Part shown: positions 48,271 through 59,010 of the stretch, one piece after another
Position numbering within the stretch: position 1 is the first letter of the stretch
Layout of the letters: every line of letters begins with the position of its first letter
Notes under the pieces: generated by a model
What the model was told of the DNA's origin: nothing
What the model saw: the letters and a program-made list of their open reading frames with translations, nothing else
Databases searched by the model: none
Assembly: GCF_003711515.1 (NCBI RefSeq)
Contig: NW_021167084.1
Span: 1,839,932-1,903,931, forward strand
DNA: 64,000 nt
Direction of reading: 5' to 3'
DNA from: Sodiomyces alkalinus F11
Lineage: Eukaryota; Ascomycota; Sordariomycetes; Glomerellales; Plectosphaerellaceae
Translations under genes and position numbers: made by a program

Positions 48271-50355
48271 ACATTGACGGGTCTACTTGGCGGGGGAGTT
48301 TTCTATATATTTTGACTCTTCGGCTATGAGCACAGCTGGAGTTCACCACGCATGAGGAGGGACGGGACAAGGGACGCTGGGGTGCCCGGGCAAACACGCA
48401 TGCATATCTAATCTGGCCGTCTTCAGGTGAGGCGTACTTTGTCCTACTCTCACTGCAGCTTGCCGACTCTAGGGGGTATGTAAGGGCTTTTCGGTGTCAT
48501 GACATGGGGGCACCGGGCCGAAAAATGCGGATCGAAGAAGAACATCGAGTTTGAGGAGAAAGGAACCCTTGATGTCTCGACACTGTACTACCTTACCTTA
48601 TTCAGTGTACCTTACCTAAGGTAGTCCAGGCTGTGTCGCATGGGCACGTGACCACAACGGGGTCCCCCTTGACTCTGGCGGGCCTCGGCCTTTGGGCATC
48701 AAAGATGACAAGGGTCCAAATGAGCAGGTACCCACAACAGTCTGCACCACCCAAACTAATAAGGGCACAGAGTCTCACACAGATGTAACTTGACACTATA
48801 CACACACACGAGATTTCTGCTCAATCAGGATTGGCATCAGAATTGTCACCCAAGTGCTATTTTGAACGCGCGACAGGCTGCACCTATTAGCTCAATATGA
48901 GTTGGCCAGCCAGCCTGTTCCGGTAGAAGCACCAAGAGTCAACGGTCAAGGGTCCAAGAGGGGTTTGAAAGGCCCCGGTGACCGTATTGAGCCAGTGTGG
49001 ACCATCTTACTATTTCTTCAATATCCGGCATCTCCAGGGTCCCCAAAAGGGAAGTTATGAACCGAGTCTAGATCCCATTAAGGAGGCATATCCGGCGAGA
49101 AAAGATACCTACGAGAACCAAACCGTCCAAGTCACGACGTAGGCATCTTGCCGTCTCGTCGTCTCGTCGTACGCAGCGAGGGACATGGCATGCTTAGGGT
49201 ACGTACTGGTCGGTGTTGGTGTCACTTTCATCTACGATGTGTCACCTCCACTTTTATAAGGAATATACGAAGTACGAGAGATGGTGTCCCAAGACCTTGG
49301 CTACAGTCGGGATCGTCCCAGGACCCATGATCGATTGGTTATTCGGCGTGGCACGGGTATGCCTCCTGGGTGCTGACCTCCCCCTGGCTGTATTACCTTA
49401 ACTTAAGGATCAAATCATATACTCCGACTGCATCGACCTTTTCGCCCATTCATTACGCCATAGAATCCTACCAACAAGATGACCGTTGACAGATCTAATC
49501 ATCGGACCCGATTCGCATCTTACAACGTACCCCTAAGCCGCCCTGACGTAGCTGTGCCGCCATTGCCATGAAAACGTTTTGGCTTCGGTGTGTACGCCCA
49601 GTATACGGCTGCTATATATATTCTTCTGGTTTGATTTTATTATCGTGTGAATCACACCTACGAAGTATGTATTGTCTTTCCGTTTGTCTCGCTTCTTCTT
49701 GTCTCTCGCGAAGCGAAGCAGCCATATCTGGTAGAGGGTGTGGAGACACGTTCCATTCTGCCCCAGCCGGAGAACCCCAGTCCAGGTCTGCAGGTCCAAT
49801 GACCTCTGTCCAAGTTTGGCGATCTCCCCCTCCCTATCCGTAGCCCTCCCAGACAACCAGGCGTACGGAGTACTTCATACATGTCTGTACTCCGTGCAAA
49901 TATGTGTACCATAACGTCGGTGGTATGCCGAGTGCTGCCAGTGCGGCAGTGCCAAATCATGTGAAGAAGGAGAGGACAGACCCAGCCCCTGAGCCTTGTA
50001 CACCTCCCTGGTACAGGTAGGGCTGTCGCCGATCTGATGGACTAGCGTTAATGTGCGTGAGGTACAGATATATGAAGATTAGTGGCCGCCTTTACCGAGC
50101 CCGCTCCCAGACTCACATAACCCCTTCCCTGGACTCTTTTGGGGCTTTGCTCTTGGCGTCTTCGTTTTTTCCACGGTCATCCCCCAGTTGGACAGCTCAC
50201 GATCGGACGTTCTTCTGGTGATCAACCCTCCTCTTCGTGCTTTAACGTCAAAAAGAAACACGCGAGATAGCATAAAACACGTCCACAGTCTACTCACTCC
50301 CCTAGGACCGCAAGATAACCAATCATTTCCTTGAGTCTACGCCCTCGCCCTCGCA
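48271..50355. other. Intergenic, no gene seen
   Basis: About 2 kb. It contains TACCTTACCT motifs (48589-48598, 48608-48623), a GTACGGAGTAC motif (49863-49873) and a TACTCCGT copy (49888-49895). No coding frame is convincing. Confidence 0.5.
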
Positions 50356-51319
50356 ATGGCGACCACAAGGCCAGACGATGGCAACCTTCCCGAGGTCGTA
50401 CCGGATGTGTCGCCCCAGGCCCTCACGCAGGAGGAGTTGTCCGCCAGAAGCGGCCTTGCAGGGGCGGAGGGCAAATACCCGTACACGCACGACGAGAGAA
50501 AGGAACACGTTTCCGCCGGCCTTGGCTCGGACGCGCACAAAGAGGTGGTGAGCCCGATTTCGCCAGATGCGCAGACACCGACAGGGGACGGTGCCACCGC
50601 CGGACCTTCGTCGGCACTGGGACCCCGGATTTGCGGAGTCAAGAGGAAAACGTTTTGGGTTCTTTTGGCCGTGGCCGTCGCCGTTGTCATTGCCGTGGCA
50701 GTCGGCGCCGGTGTCGGTGCCACACGGGGAGGTAAGGGTGGGGGAGACGCGCAGGCACAAGAGCAGGAACCGTCGGCGACGTCGGCGACGTCGTCAACGG
50801 AGGCATCGGCAGCGCCTACGGCCACATCATCTTCTACGTATGTGCCACACATGCATCCTTTATCTTTGTTCCTTCCTTCCACCTTATGAGCGTACCAGAG
50901 GGACGGACACTTTGCTATCCGGTAGTGGCTAACACGAGTATTTCAGCGAGGCCACTTCTTCCATACCTTCATCAACTTCATCCGCGGCCGAACCGATGCC
51001 GACCTTCCTCAACGGGACCGTGACACTACCGGCCGGGGACTTTGCTTTCCAAGGGTTCTCGGATGTGAACTTTACCGGGAACTACACGGATATTCACCAA
51101 GCAGAAGGATTCATTGACTTCCCCTTCGACGTCATGAGCTACGTCTGGCTGCACAGCCAGACTGGCTGTTGTATCAACTTTTGTCAGGGTCTCAATAACG
51201 TTACCGGCTACCGATGTGACCCCCGGGAGCAGCCCGAGGCGAGCGGCGGCTTCAACCGTCTATATATTGGCTGTGGGGGTGATGCCCCGCGAGAGGATCA
51301 AAACAGGTTCTGTTCATGA
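50356..51319 (+). CDS. Single-pass membrane protein with Ser/Thr stalk and Cys-containing outer domain
   Basis: Two exons (50356-50837 and 50947-51319, phase 2) give 284 residues. Residues 1-95 are disordered and charged. A single hydrophobic helix follows a basic stop signal (KRKTFWVLLAVAVAVVIAVA). Next comes a Gly/Ser/Thr/Ala-rich stalk of about 60 residues, likely O-glycosylated. The last ~110 residues form a compact domain with six cysteines (TGCCINFCQG, RCDPRE, IGCGG, RFCS at the C-terminus) and N-glycosylation sites (NGT, NFT, NYT, NVT). With no signal peptide and positive charge before the helix, a cytoplasmic N-terminus and an outer C-terminus are expected. The family is not recognised by name. 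The layout resembles fungal wall-anchored sensor-like or hypothetical surface proteins. Confidence 0.8.
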
Positions 51320-51969
51320 TGAAGAATGCCTGCCATGGTGATGGTGTCTTCAACGCGATCAGATGTGTTATCTTATGTAAAGTTGTGGAGCAGCATGCAG
51401 GGACTCGGTCAAAATTCCCATTCACAGGCGAGGTCACGATGTGCCGCATTATTTTATTGCTTTTTTGTTTTCTTTCCTTTCTTTCTTTCTTTCTTTTCTT
51501 CGCCCTCGTTGGCTTTCTAACGTCAATATGTCAGGGTTCGGTTGGGTGGGAAACTTTTGAACTTGAAAACTGGCAGGAGTATTGAGAAAGTTAAAGAGGT
51601 TAATTGGCGGGAAATGGTAGTCCACAGATTTCGGGCGCGTGTTTCTGCTGGAAGAGAAGAAGAGGAATTGGGCTCACATCATCACATGATGTACCGGAAA
51701 AGCCCTCTTCAGCTTCACCCTTCACCGAGGTCAAGGATGCCGAAATTCAACCGCTTTACCCCTCACCGAAGGCTTGCCCGCGCACCGTCCGTCCGTCCCG
51801 CCGTCCCCACTTTTCTCCCGCAGCGAATTTCCTGCACTGTGAACGGTCCATAACAAAAATCCTCAATTCCCGGTGTTCTGCTTTTTCTTGCGCTCCACGA
51901 CTGCGAACCCACCGACCCAATTGCGCCAATAAACGAATAAATGAGAGCAAGTACTGCTCTACCGACGAG
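51320..51969. other. Intergenic with (CTTT)n tract
   Basis: Spacer of 650 bases between the membrane-protein gene and PUS1. A T-rich (CTTT)n tract lies near 51470-51500. The second half should be the PUS1 promoter. No gene seen. Confidence 0.5.
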
Positions 51970-54157
51970 ATGGCATCCGAGCCTGGTTCCGTATCCAATC
52001 CGACGACACAATCGTCTTCTACCGACACCCCAATGGAGATCACTCCCACCCCGTCAACTGCTCAGGCGACCCAGCCCCGCGCCGACGAGCCTATGGCGCT
52101 TGATTCAGAGGGCGGATCTGGTGCGCTAGACAAGCCCGATGGTGGTGATAAGAGCGAGGAGAATGACAAGCAAAAGAAGCAGGAGAACCAGGAGAACCAG
52201 GACAATAAGAAACGACGAGTTGGCAGAAACGAATGGCGGTTAGCAGGCGCCCCTTCCCTCCTTTCATCCCCTTTCCCCTTCTTCAGCGTCACAATTCAAC
52301 GTCGCATTGTAACTCAAAGTGTCTAACCAAGGAATAGTCGGGAAGTAAAGGACAAGCGCAAGAAACTGAGCGACGACCGCCAGGCTGCCAAGCGACGGAA
52401 GCTGAACGAGAACGGCGAAGCAGGGCCGGCCCAAACAGAGCAGAAGAAGGATAAGTGGAAGCAAGATGGGGAACCGCGTCCAAAAGACCCCAGGAAAGCC
52501 AACCCCTTCTCGACCGAAGAGATCGCCGCCGAAGAACGTCGTCCGAAGCGCAAAGTCGCCGTCATGATCGGCTACTCGGGGACCGGCTACAAGGGGATGC
52601 AGATCAACTGGGGCGAGCGGACCATCGAGGGCGACATCTTCAAGGCCTTCGTCGCCGCCGGCGCCATCGCCAAGGCGAACGCCGACGACCCGAAGAAGTC
52701 GAGCCTCGCACGGTGCGCCCGGACCGACAAGGGCGTCCACGCCGCCGGCAACGTCATCAGCCTCAAGCTCATCATCGAGGACGAGAACATCGTCGACAAG
52801 ATCAACGCCAGCCTGCCCCCGCAGATTCGCGTCTGGGGCCTCCAGCGCACCAACAACGCCTTCAGCTGCTACCAGTCGTGCGACTCGCGGTGGTACGAGT
52901 ACCTCATGCCGACTTACAGCCTGCTGCCCCCTCATCCCGACAGCTACCTCTGGAAGAAGGTCGTAGAGTCGGCCAAGGAGCACGGCACCTACGACGACCT
53001 CCTCGCCAGGCAGGGCGACGTCCAGGGGTTCTGGGACGAGGTCGAGGAGAAGTCGATCAAGCCCATGCTGGCGAAGATGGACCCCAAGATCCGTGAGGTG
53101 GTGTTGGAGAGGCTCCACTCGGTTGATGACGATCCTGAGAACGAGGGCAAGCCGCAGCAGGCCGACAATGTCGAGCAAGGAGAAAGTGCGGCTGGGGATC
53201 AGACGAACGAATCCGGCGCGAGTGCCGGTGCGGGCGACGCTGACCAGACGACTGACGCCACCACCCCCACCGTCGCCGATGCAAAGCAGCAGGAGACCGG
53301 TGCGGCGGTCGAGACAGCGACTCCCGCCCCCAAAAGGCCCCGAGAGCCGACGGCAGTAGACTTGGCGCTGCGCGACCTAAAGCAGGCCCTCATCAAGGCG
53401 AAGCGCGCGTACAGGTTCAGCCCGGACCGGCTGCAGCGGCTCCAGGACGCGCTGAACCAGTACGTCGGCACGAACAACTTCCACAACTACACCGTCCAGA
53501 AGAGCTTCAAGGACCCGTCGGCCAAGCGCCACATCAAGTCGTTCGACGTCAATATGAAGCCCATCCAGATCCGCGACACGCAGTGGGTCTCCATTAAGGT
53601 GCACGGGCAGAGCTTCATGATGCACCAGATCCGCAAGATGGTCAGTATGGCCACGTTGCTTGTGCGCTTCGGCGTGCCGGTCGGGCGGATCAAGGAGACG
53701 TACGGCGCGACCAAGATTGCCATCCCGAAAGCTCCCGGCCTGGGCTTGCTGCTGGAGCGACCCGTCTTTGAAGGCTATAATCGGAAGGCGGTGGATACCC
53801 TGGGCAAAGACCCCATTGACTTTTCCAAGTACGACGACAAGATCCAGGAGTTTAAGGATAAGGAGATTTACCAGCGCATCTTCGAGGTCGAGGAGAAGGA
53901 GAATATGTAAGGTTTTTTTTTTTTTTTTTTTCTTTTTTTTTCTCCTGCACGGGGTCAGTCTGGCACTAACGCGATATCATAGCTTCCACGTCTTCTTCCA
54001 ACAGGTGGACAATTTCAAGTCCGACTCATTCTTGTGGCTGACGGATGGGGGCATAGCTGCGGGGATGTTACGGCCGAACAAGGAGGAGAAGGGCGACAAG
54101 GCAGTTGCGAGAGAACTGGGAGACGAAGACGAGGACCCCGAGGGCGGAGAGGGTTAG
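51970..54157 (+). CDS. PUS1: tRNA pseudouridine synthase, TruA family (Pus1)
   Basis: Three exons (51970-52238, 52338-53906, 53983-54157) give 670 residues. A disordered, acidic then Lys-rich N-terminus (~180 residues) precedes the TruA fold, which begins VAVMIGYSGTGYKGMQIN. The catalytic Asp is in RCARTDKGVHAAGNV. Further TruA blocks: WYEYLMPTY, TNNFHNYT, and MMHQIRKMVSMA. A charged, low-complexity insert (about 350-430) splits the domain. The last intron starts at an in-frame ATGTAA and contains a long T-run. Splicing it replaces an early stop with IFHVFFQQVDNFK and a short acidic tail, which fits the family. Pus1 isomerises uridines in tRNAs and some mRNAs and snRNAs in the nucleus. The gene ends 312 bases from Med22, tail to tail. 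Confidence 0.93.
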
Positions 54158-54469
54158 ACGCAACCTCTCTCTAGAGCTGAGTCGCTACATGCGCCCCTCC
54201 GAATTCACCACGGGGATTCTGGGACGAACCATAGACTCATAGACCACTACATCTGTACAAGCAGTAGAATACCGTACGGTTATTATCAAATCTTGGTACG
54301 ATGTTCTCCCTGTCATTGTGCCGCTTCCAAGATATGGCTGCGGCGGGTATCTAGCTATGTCCTCTCGTTTGAAATATATCCACAAAAGCCCCTCCCCTTC
54401 AGAACGCTGCTATGTACACGTAGAAGAAACGCTAGCAAAGTCATCATGCTCCGAGGCAACTCTGTCACT

Positions 54470-55113
54470 CTATGACACAGAACTCGCAGGCACCGATGGC
54501 GTAGCAGACGCAGCCGGCGTCGGAGCAGCCTGCGTGGTGACCCCTCCTCCTCCTCCTCCTCCTCCTGCCCCTCCTGCTGCTGATCCTGCTCCTCCTTCAG
54601 CACCATGCCCCTTCACCTCGACCAGCGGCTCCCACGCGCCTCCGTTCTCGTTCGCCAAGTTCGCATACCGCTTGGCCTGGATGGAGTTGAGAAGCTCGGC
54701 GCACCGCACTACGTCGCGGTCCAGCTGCTCAGCCTGGGCCTTGGCCTGTTCGTCCTCCCCGCCTAGACGACCGAAGAGCCAGAGTTCCTTGAGGCGGCGA
54801 CTAAGCGCCAGGAGGTCCTTGATTGAGGTGTTCTTTTTTCGCGGGGTTTCAGTGCGAGGCTATATGGAAGAAGTACGTATACAAGGGGAAGAACAGGTAA
54901 GGGCAAAGGCAGAGGGGGGTTTCTTACGAGTCCTTCGAATTCCAGTTGCATGGACATGCCCGTCACGGCCACGGTTTGAGGGTCTATGTTGCGGGTCTCG
55001 CCTTCGGCTTGGATTGTGGCTAGCATGGTGAGCATGCGGAATCGGGCCAGGATATCCGCGATGAGGCGGTTATGCGTGTCGAGCAGGTTGGAGGACTCTT
55101 GGCTGCGTTCCAT
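54470..55113 (-). CDS. MED22: Mediator complex subunit 22 (Med22/Srb6-like)
   Basis: Two exons (55113-54928 and 54832-54470, phase 0) give 182 residues. The N-terminal half is the helical Med22 core: SNLLDTHNRLIADILARFRM, then an AEGETRN turn and GMSMQLEFEGL. After the splice it continues NTSIKDLLALSRRLKELWLF, the second conserved helix. The last ~60 residues are Gly/Ala/Pro/Thr-rich and disordered. Med22 sits in the Mediator head module and pairs with Med11, bridging activators and RNA polymerase II. It is essential in yeast. The acceptor follows an A-rich tract rather than a pyrimidine tract (GAAAAAAG). An upstream in-frame frame start is not an ATG. Confidence 0.85.
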
Positions 55114-55299
55114 TTTGGGGGAGTGTAGGACTGGTAAAGAGGTGTAAGGAGTAAGGTTCAATGATGAGGTTGCTGATGGAACTTGGTCTTAAAGAATTTG
55201 ATTACATAATCCATCATCTACAGCCGTCGTCTTGAGGAGGTATGTATGTACTGTCCTGTGGTGTCCTGGTACTCCAAGGTAAGGTACCTTACCTACCAT

Positions 55300-55650
55300 A
55301 CCTTAGGTAATTGATAAGTTGGATTATTATAGGGTAGGGTTAGTCCGACTAAGGCACTTAGTTATTCCGACTAGGGCACTACTAATGTTGTATAGGCACA
55401 CGCTATTTATCTAGCTTAGAGAGACTAATTAACTATCCTAAGCGTTGAATAGTTAAGATATCGTGGCTTAAAGCGAGGGCGTTTTTAGCGCTCCTATAGT
55501 TAAGTCTATATAGATTATAACTCCGATTACGGTTAGTTCTTAGACTACCTTTATAGGTGTATTAGAAAACTAACATACTAATGTAGTATGGGTCTGTTTA
55601 CTATGGGTAAATGTCTATTTTTGTATTTTAACTATATAGCTCGAATAAAT
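55300..55650. other. TpA-rich island, probable RIP-mutated mobile-element remnant
   Basis: By eye, the sequence is packed with TA steps (TTAG, TATA, CTAA) and poor in CpA and TpG, with no open frame. This sharp change from its GC-richer surroundings is what repeat-induced point mutation leaves in a duplicated sequence. No terminal repeats are visible, so the parent element cannot be named. Confidence 0.5.
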
Positions 55651-55808
55651 AACTAACGATGCCGGACCCACACACACCATACCGCCTATGAAAGATAGTC
55701 TGAGCCTGCTGAGATAACTCCCATGTCTATATACGCACTGCCAATACCTATGGTCGTTTCCCGTGTTCTACGATGACCCCTTTCATCTAGCGAGCACCGC
55801 CACTCCCG

Positions 55809-56066
55809 TCACTCCCCATCACCACCAACTACCCATCCTACCCATCCTACCCATCCTACCCATGCTCCCCATGCTCCCCACCCTCCCCTTCCTTTATCAT
55901 CCCCTCCGCCGTCTCCTAAACCGCGATACCACCGCCTAGATTTGGTGTTTTTTGCCTGCTGGGTTGTAAATGGTTGGTGGTGTTTGAACCGGAGCGCGTC
56001 CCCGTTCGCGGGGCGAGCGCTGTGGAATACGAAGGATTCTTCATGTTTCTTGCTGCCGAAGCACAT
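55809..56066 (-). CDS. Tentative small protein starting MCFGSKK, 85 residues
   Basis: The single frame starts MCFGSKKHEESFVF. Small ascomycete proteins that begin MCFGSK are common and of unknown function, and a Gly-Cys/myristoyl-like start has been suggested by their look only. After ~50 residues this frame runs into Gly/Trp/Val repeats coded by the 9-bp tandem array, which is unlike the Pro-rich tails of other members. The real 3' end may therefore be different (a missed intron, or decay). No other domain is visible. Confidence 0.3.
   Translation of the reverse strand: MCFGSKKHEESFVFHSARPANGDALRFKHHQPFTTQQAKNTKSRRWYRGLGDGGGDDKGRGGWGAWGAWVGWVGWVGWVVGGDGE
55829..55882. repeat. 9-bp tandem repeat (CTACCCATC)
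   Basis: Four near-identical units, then two diverged ones (CTCCCCATG type). Because the unit is nine bases, it codes a three-residue GWV/GWA repeat on the minus strand. Confidence 0.85.
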
Positions 56067-57301
56067 TGCGGTGGTATGTAGAAGGTGAACCAAGATGAGG
56101 CGGCAGGACTCTAAAAGTGACAACTCGACCGTTTTCAGTGATGAGATATCTCTGGAGGGGGAAAAAAAGAGAAGAAAAAAAAAAGGGTTAGGACCGGAGG
56201 TCTTGAGACTTGGAACCGGCAATTGAACAGTTTCGCGCAGTTGGATTTATTTGTACTTATGCGACTTGTTTGCATGGTCAAGAAGTAAGAGGCCGGATGA
56301 ATCAATAACCTGGTCGAACATCCGGTCTTATACCCAGGACCAAGACACATCACACACCACGAGGCGGGCTGTCCGACGCAACTGACGACAGCTCATCGAA
56401 ATTGCTCTATTCAGCGGACGGTTGATTCAGCCCACGGGGCAAGATTCAGCCTACTGGACAGCCCTGTGCCCGGATTACACTCAGCTATCCTACTTTTCGA
56501 GAAGGCTTCTGATATCAGAACCGCAGCTCATTTCCGCCCCGGCCCCCCTGCAAGCCAACAACGCGCGAGGCGCGAGAATTCGCCTTACCCGAACCAACCA
56601 ACTACTAAACTCGAATTGACGAAACCTCCCAGCCAACTAAGCTTTGCCAAGGGCGGTTCCGCCTAAGCTATGGGCAGGGTACGTGGGATCTTGGCGTTGA
56701 GAGGTAAACGTACGAGGTGGCACGGGCCGTCGAAGCTGGTATCCTGACATCACGGCCCCAGCCCACGATGACACTGGCTGGCTGTGCTGCGACCATCGTC
56801 GCTTTGGCCACCAACCAGTTGGTGTAACCGTAGGAATACCAAAAGTAGAAAATAGTTTGAAGTGGGAAGGTGATTTACCTCGAGCAAGTTACATGGCTAA
56901 TCATGCCTGGCAATGGATGGTGCTGTACACGACAGAAAGCCGACGACTCGGTGAACTCGAGGTGAGAGAATACTTCCCGGGACAAACATTATTGTATCCG
57001 AACGAAAAAAAAAAAAAAAAAAAAAAATCGTTCTATACGCCCCCGTCGAGGCATGCATGAGTCACTGGTTGGGGGTTCCCCCGCCAAGTCCAGATAAGAT
57101 AAGGGAGGAAAAGAAATTCGGCTGTTGGGTCTGAAAATCGCGGTCGATGAAATCATCACAGGCAACACATTCGAACCGAAGAAGTCACAATATAAATACG
57201 AGAACTCGGGGTGCTTTGCTAGGAACGGACTCTCAGATTCTTTAGGCGAATAACTTACAATTTATTCTTTCTCAACGCAAGTACCGCTAGATTCTCCGAC
57301 G

Positions 57302-59010
57302 ATGGCGTCCACCGCCTCTCCATCCGCTCCGCCATACACCTACACGGCGAACCGAGGCTACGAGTCAACCCAAGATGCTCTCTCCAAAGTCCAACAGAGT
57401 GGCGAACCTCCTGTCGATCCGGAGGAAGACGGCGACATCAACGACATCTTCGAGGACGACGAGGTCATGGATGACGACTGGCGGCTCGAGTCCGGCGATC
57501 TGACCAAGTCGTACAACCGACAACGCATGTTCCGCAACGCAAACGAGTCGAGTGCGACCGCGACCGCGACCGCGACCGCGACGCCCAGATCCAATGCACA
57601 AAAGCCTACGGCCAATACATTTGCCAGCGTCGACGACCAAGTAGCCGCCCTTTCGAAGCATGCCGCCAAGATCCGCCTCGACAGCGTCAAGGCCGAGGAG
57701 GAAAGAACAAGAGACAAGGCGGACCGCGCCACCACCGAGCAGGTTCTGGACCAGAGAACGCGAATGATCCTGCTGCAGATGATTAACCGAGGTATCGTCA
57801 GCGAGGTCCACGGGACCATCAGCACCGGAAAAGAGGCCAACGTGTACCACGCCGTGCTACAAGCCGACGACGGCCCTGCCGTGCAGCGGGCCATCAAGGT
57901 CTACAAGACGTCCATCATGGTCTTCAAGGATCGTGAGCGATACATCGCCGGCGAATACAGGTTTCAGAAAGGTTACGATAAGAGCAACAGCCGCAAGATG
58001 GTCAAGCTGTGGGCGGAGAAAGAGTTCAGGAACATGAGGAGGATATACACCGCCGGCATTCCCTGCCCCGAGCCCGTCCACCTCAAGCTGCATGTTCTCG
58101 CCATGAGCTTCTTGGGCGACAGGAGGGGCTGGGCATACCCCCGGCTCCGGGACGCCGTCCTGGCTGGAGATGACACCGACCAGCAGTGGAGGACACTCTA
58201 CGTTCAGTTGCTGGGCATCATGCGGCGTCTGTACCGCGTCTGCAGGCTTGTCCATGCCGACTTGAGCGAGTACAACGTCCTCTACAACGAAGGGACGCTC
58301 TACATCATCGACGTCTCGCAGAGCGTCGAACCCGACCATCCTAGGGCTCTCGAGTTCCTCCGTATGGACATTAAGAACGTCGGGGACTTCTTCCGCCGCA
58401 AGGGCGTCGATACGCTCACGGACCGCGTCATCTTCGATTTCGTGACGTCGGTCGAGGGCCCGACCGAGGAACCGGGGCTATCCGAGGCCATCGAGCGCCT
58501 CTACGAGACCCGTGGGGACGAGGCCGCCGCGGATGATGCCGAAGTAGACAACGAGGTGTTCCGTAACCAGTATATCCCACAAACGTTGCAACAAGTGTAC
58601 GACATTGAGAAGGATGGCCAGCGCATCGAACAGGGCGAAGGCGGCAAGCTGGTTTACAAGAACCTTCTGGCGGAGAATGTGGTCGACAAGAAGGAGCAGC
58701 AACAGGAGGACGACGAGGAAGACGACGAGTCTGAGGAGGACGAGTCTGGGAGTGGTGCGGACCTCAGCAGCGAGGACGAGTCCAAGTATGAAAAGGGCAA
58801 GCCGAGGGGAAAGAAGCACGGGGATAAGGAGGAGAAGAAGGTAAGTTGGACTTCCCTTGCGTTTTGTGAACAGGCTCTTTGTCTGACGAAAACATCCTCC
58901 AGCTGCACAAGCAAGCCGTCAAGGAGGCGAAGCGGGAGAAGCGGAAAACCAAGATTCCGAAGCACATCAAGAAGAAGATGGTCTCCGAATCGTCGCGGAA
59001 GCATAAATAG
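57302..59010 (+). CDS. RIO1: Atypical serine/threonine protein kinase RIO1
   Basis: Two exons (57302-58840 and 58903-59010, phase 0) give 548 residues. An acidic N-terminus (DINDIFEDDEVMDDDW) leads into the RIO kinase domain: nucleotide loop STGKEANVYHA, catalytic LVHADLSEYNVL, and metal-binding YIIDVSQSV. RIO1-specific segments LWAEKEFRNMRR and MSFLGDRRGWAYPRL are present. The C-terminus is acidic (DDEEDDESEEDESG) and then strongly basic. The second exon codes a Lys-rich tail with the RIO1-typical KIPKHIKKKM. Rio1 acts in the last cytoplasmic step of 40S ribosome maturation (20S to 18S rRNA) and recycles assembly factors. A dinucleotide-like (CGCGAC)n patch near 57551-57582 codes an Ala-Thr run. 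Confidence 0.96.

Larger units (their letters stand above)
55114..57301. other. Intergenic: RIP-like island, tandem repeat and one possible small gene
   Basis: This 2.2-kb stretch holds the features listed inside it (TpA-rich island, 9-bp repeat, tentative MCFGSK gene). It also has a 23-nt A-run at 57005-57027, 275 bases before the RIO1 start. The remainder shows nothing recognisable. Confidence 0.5.
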
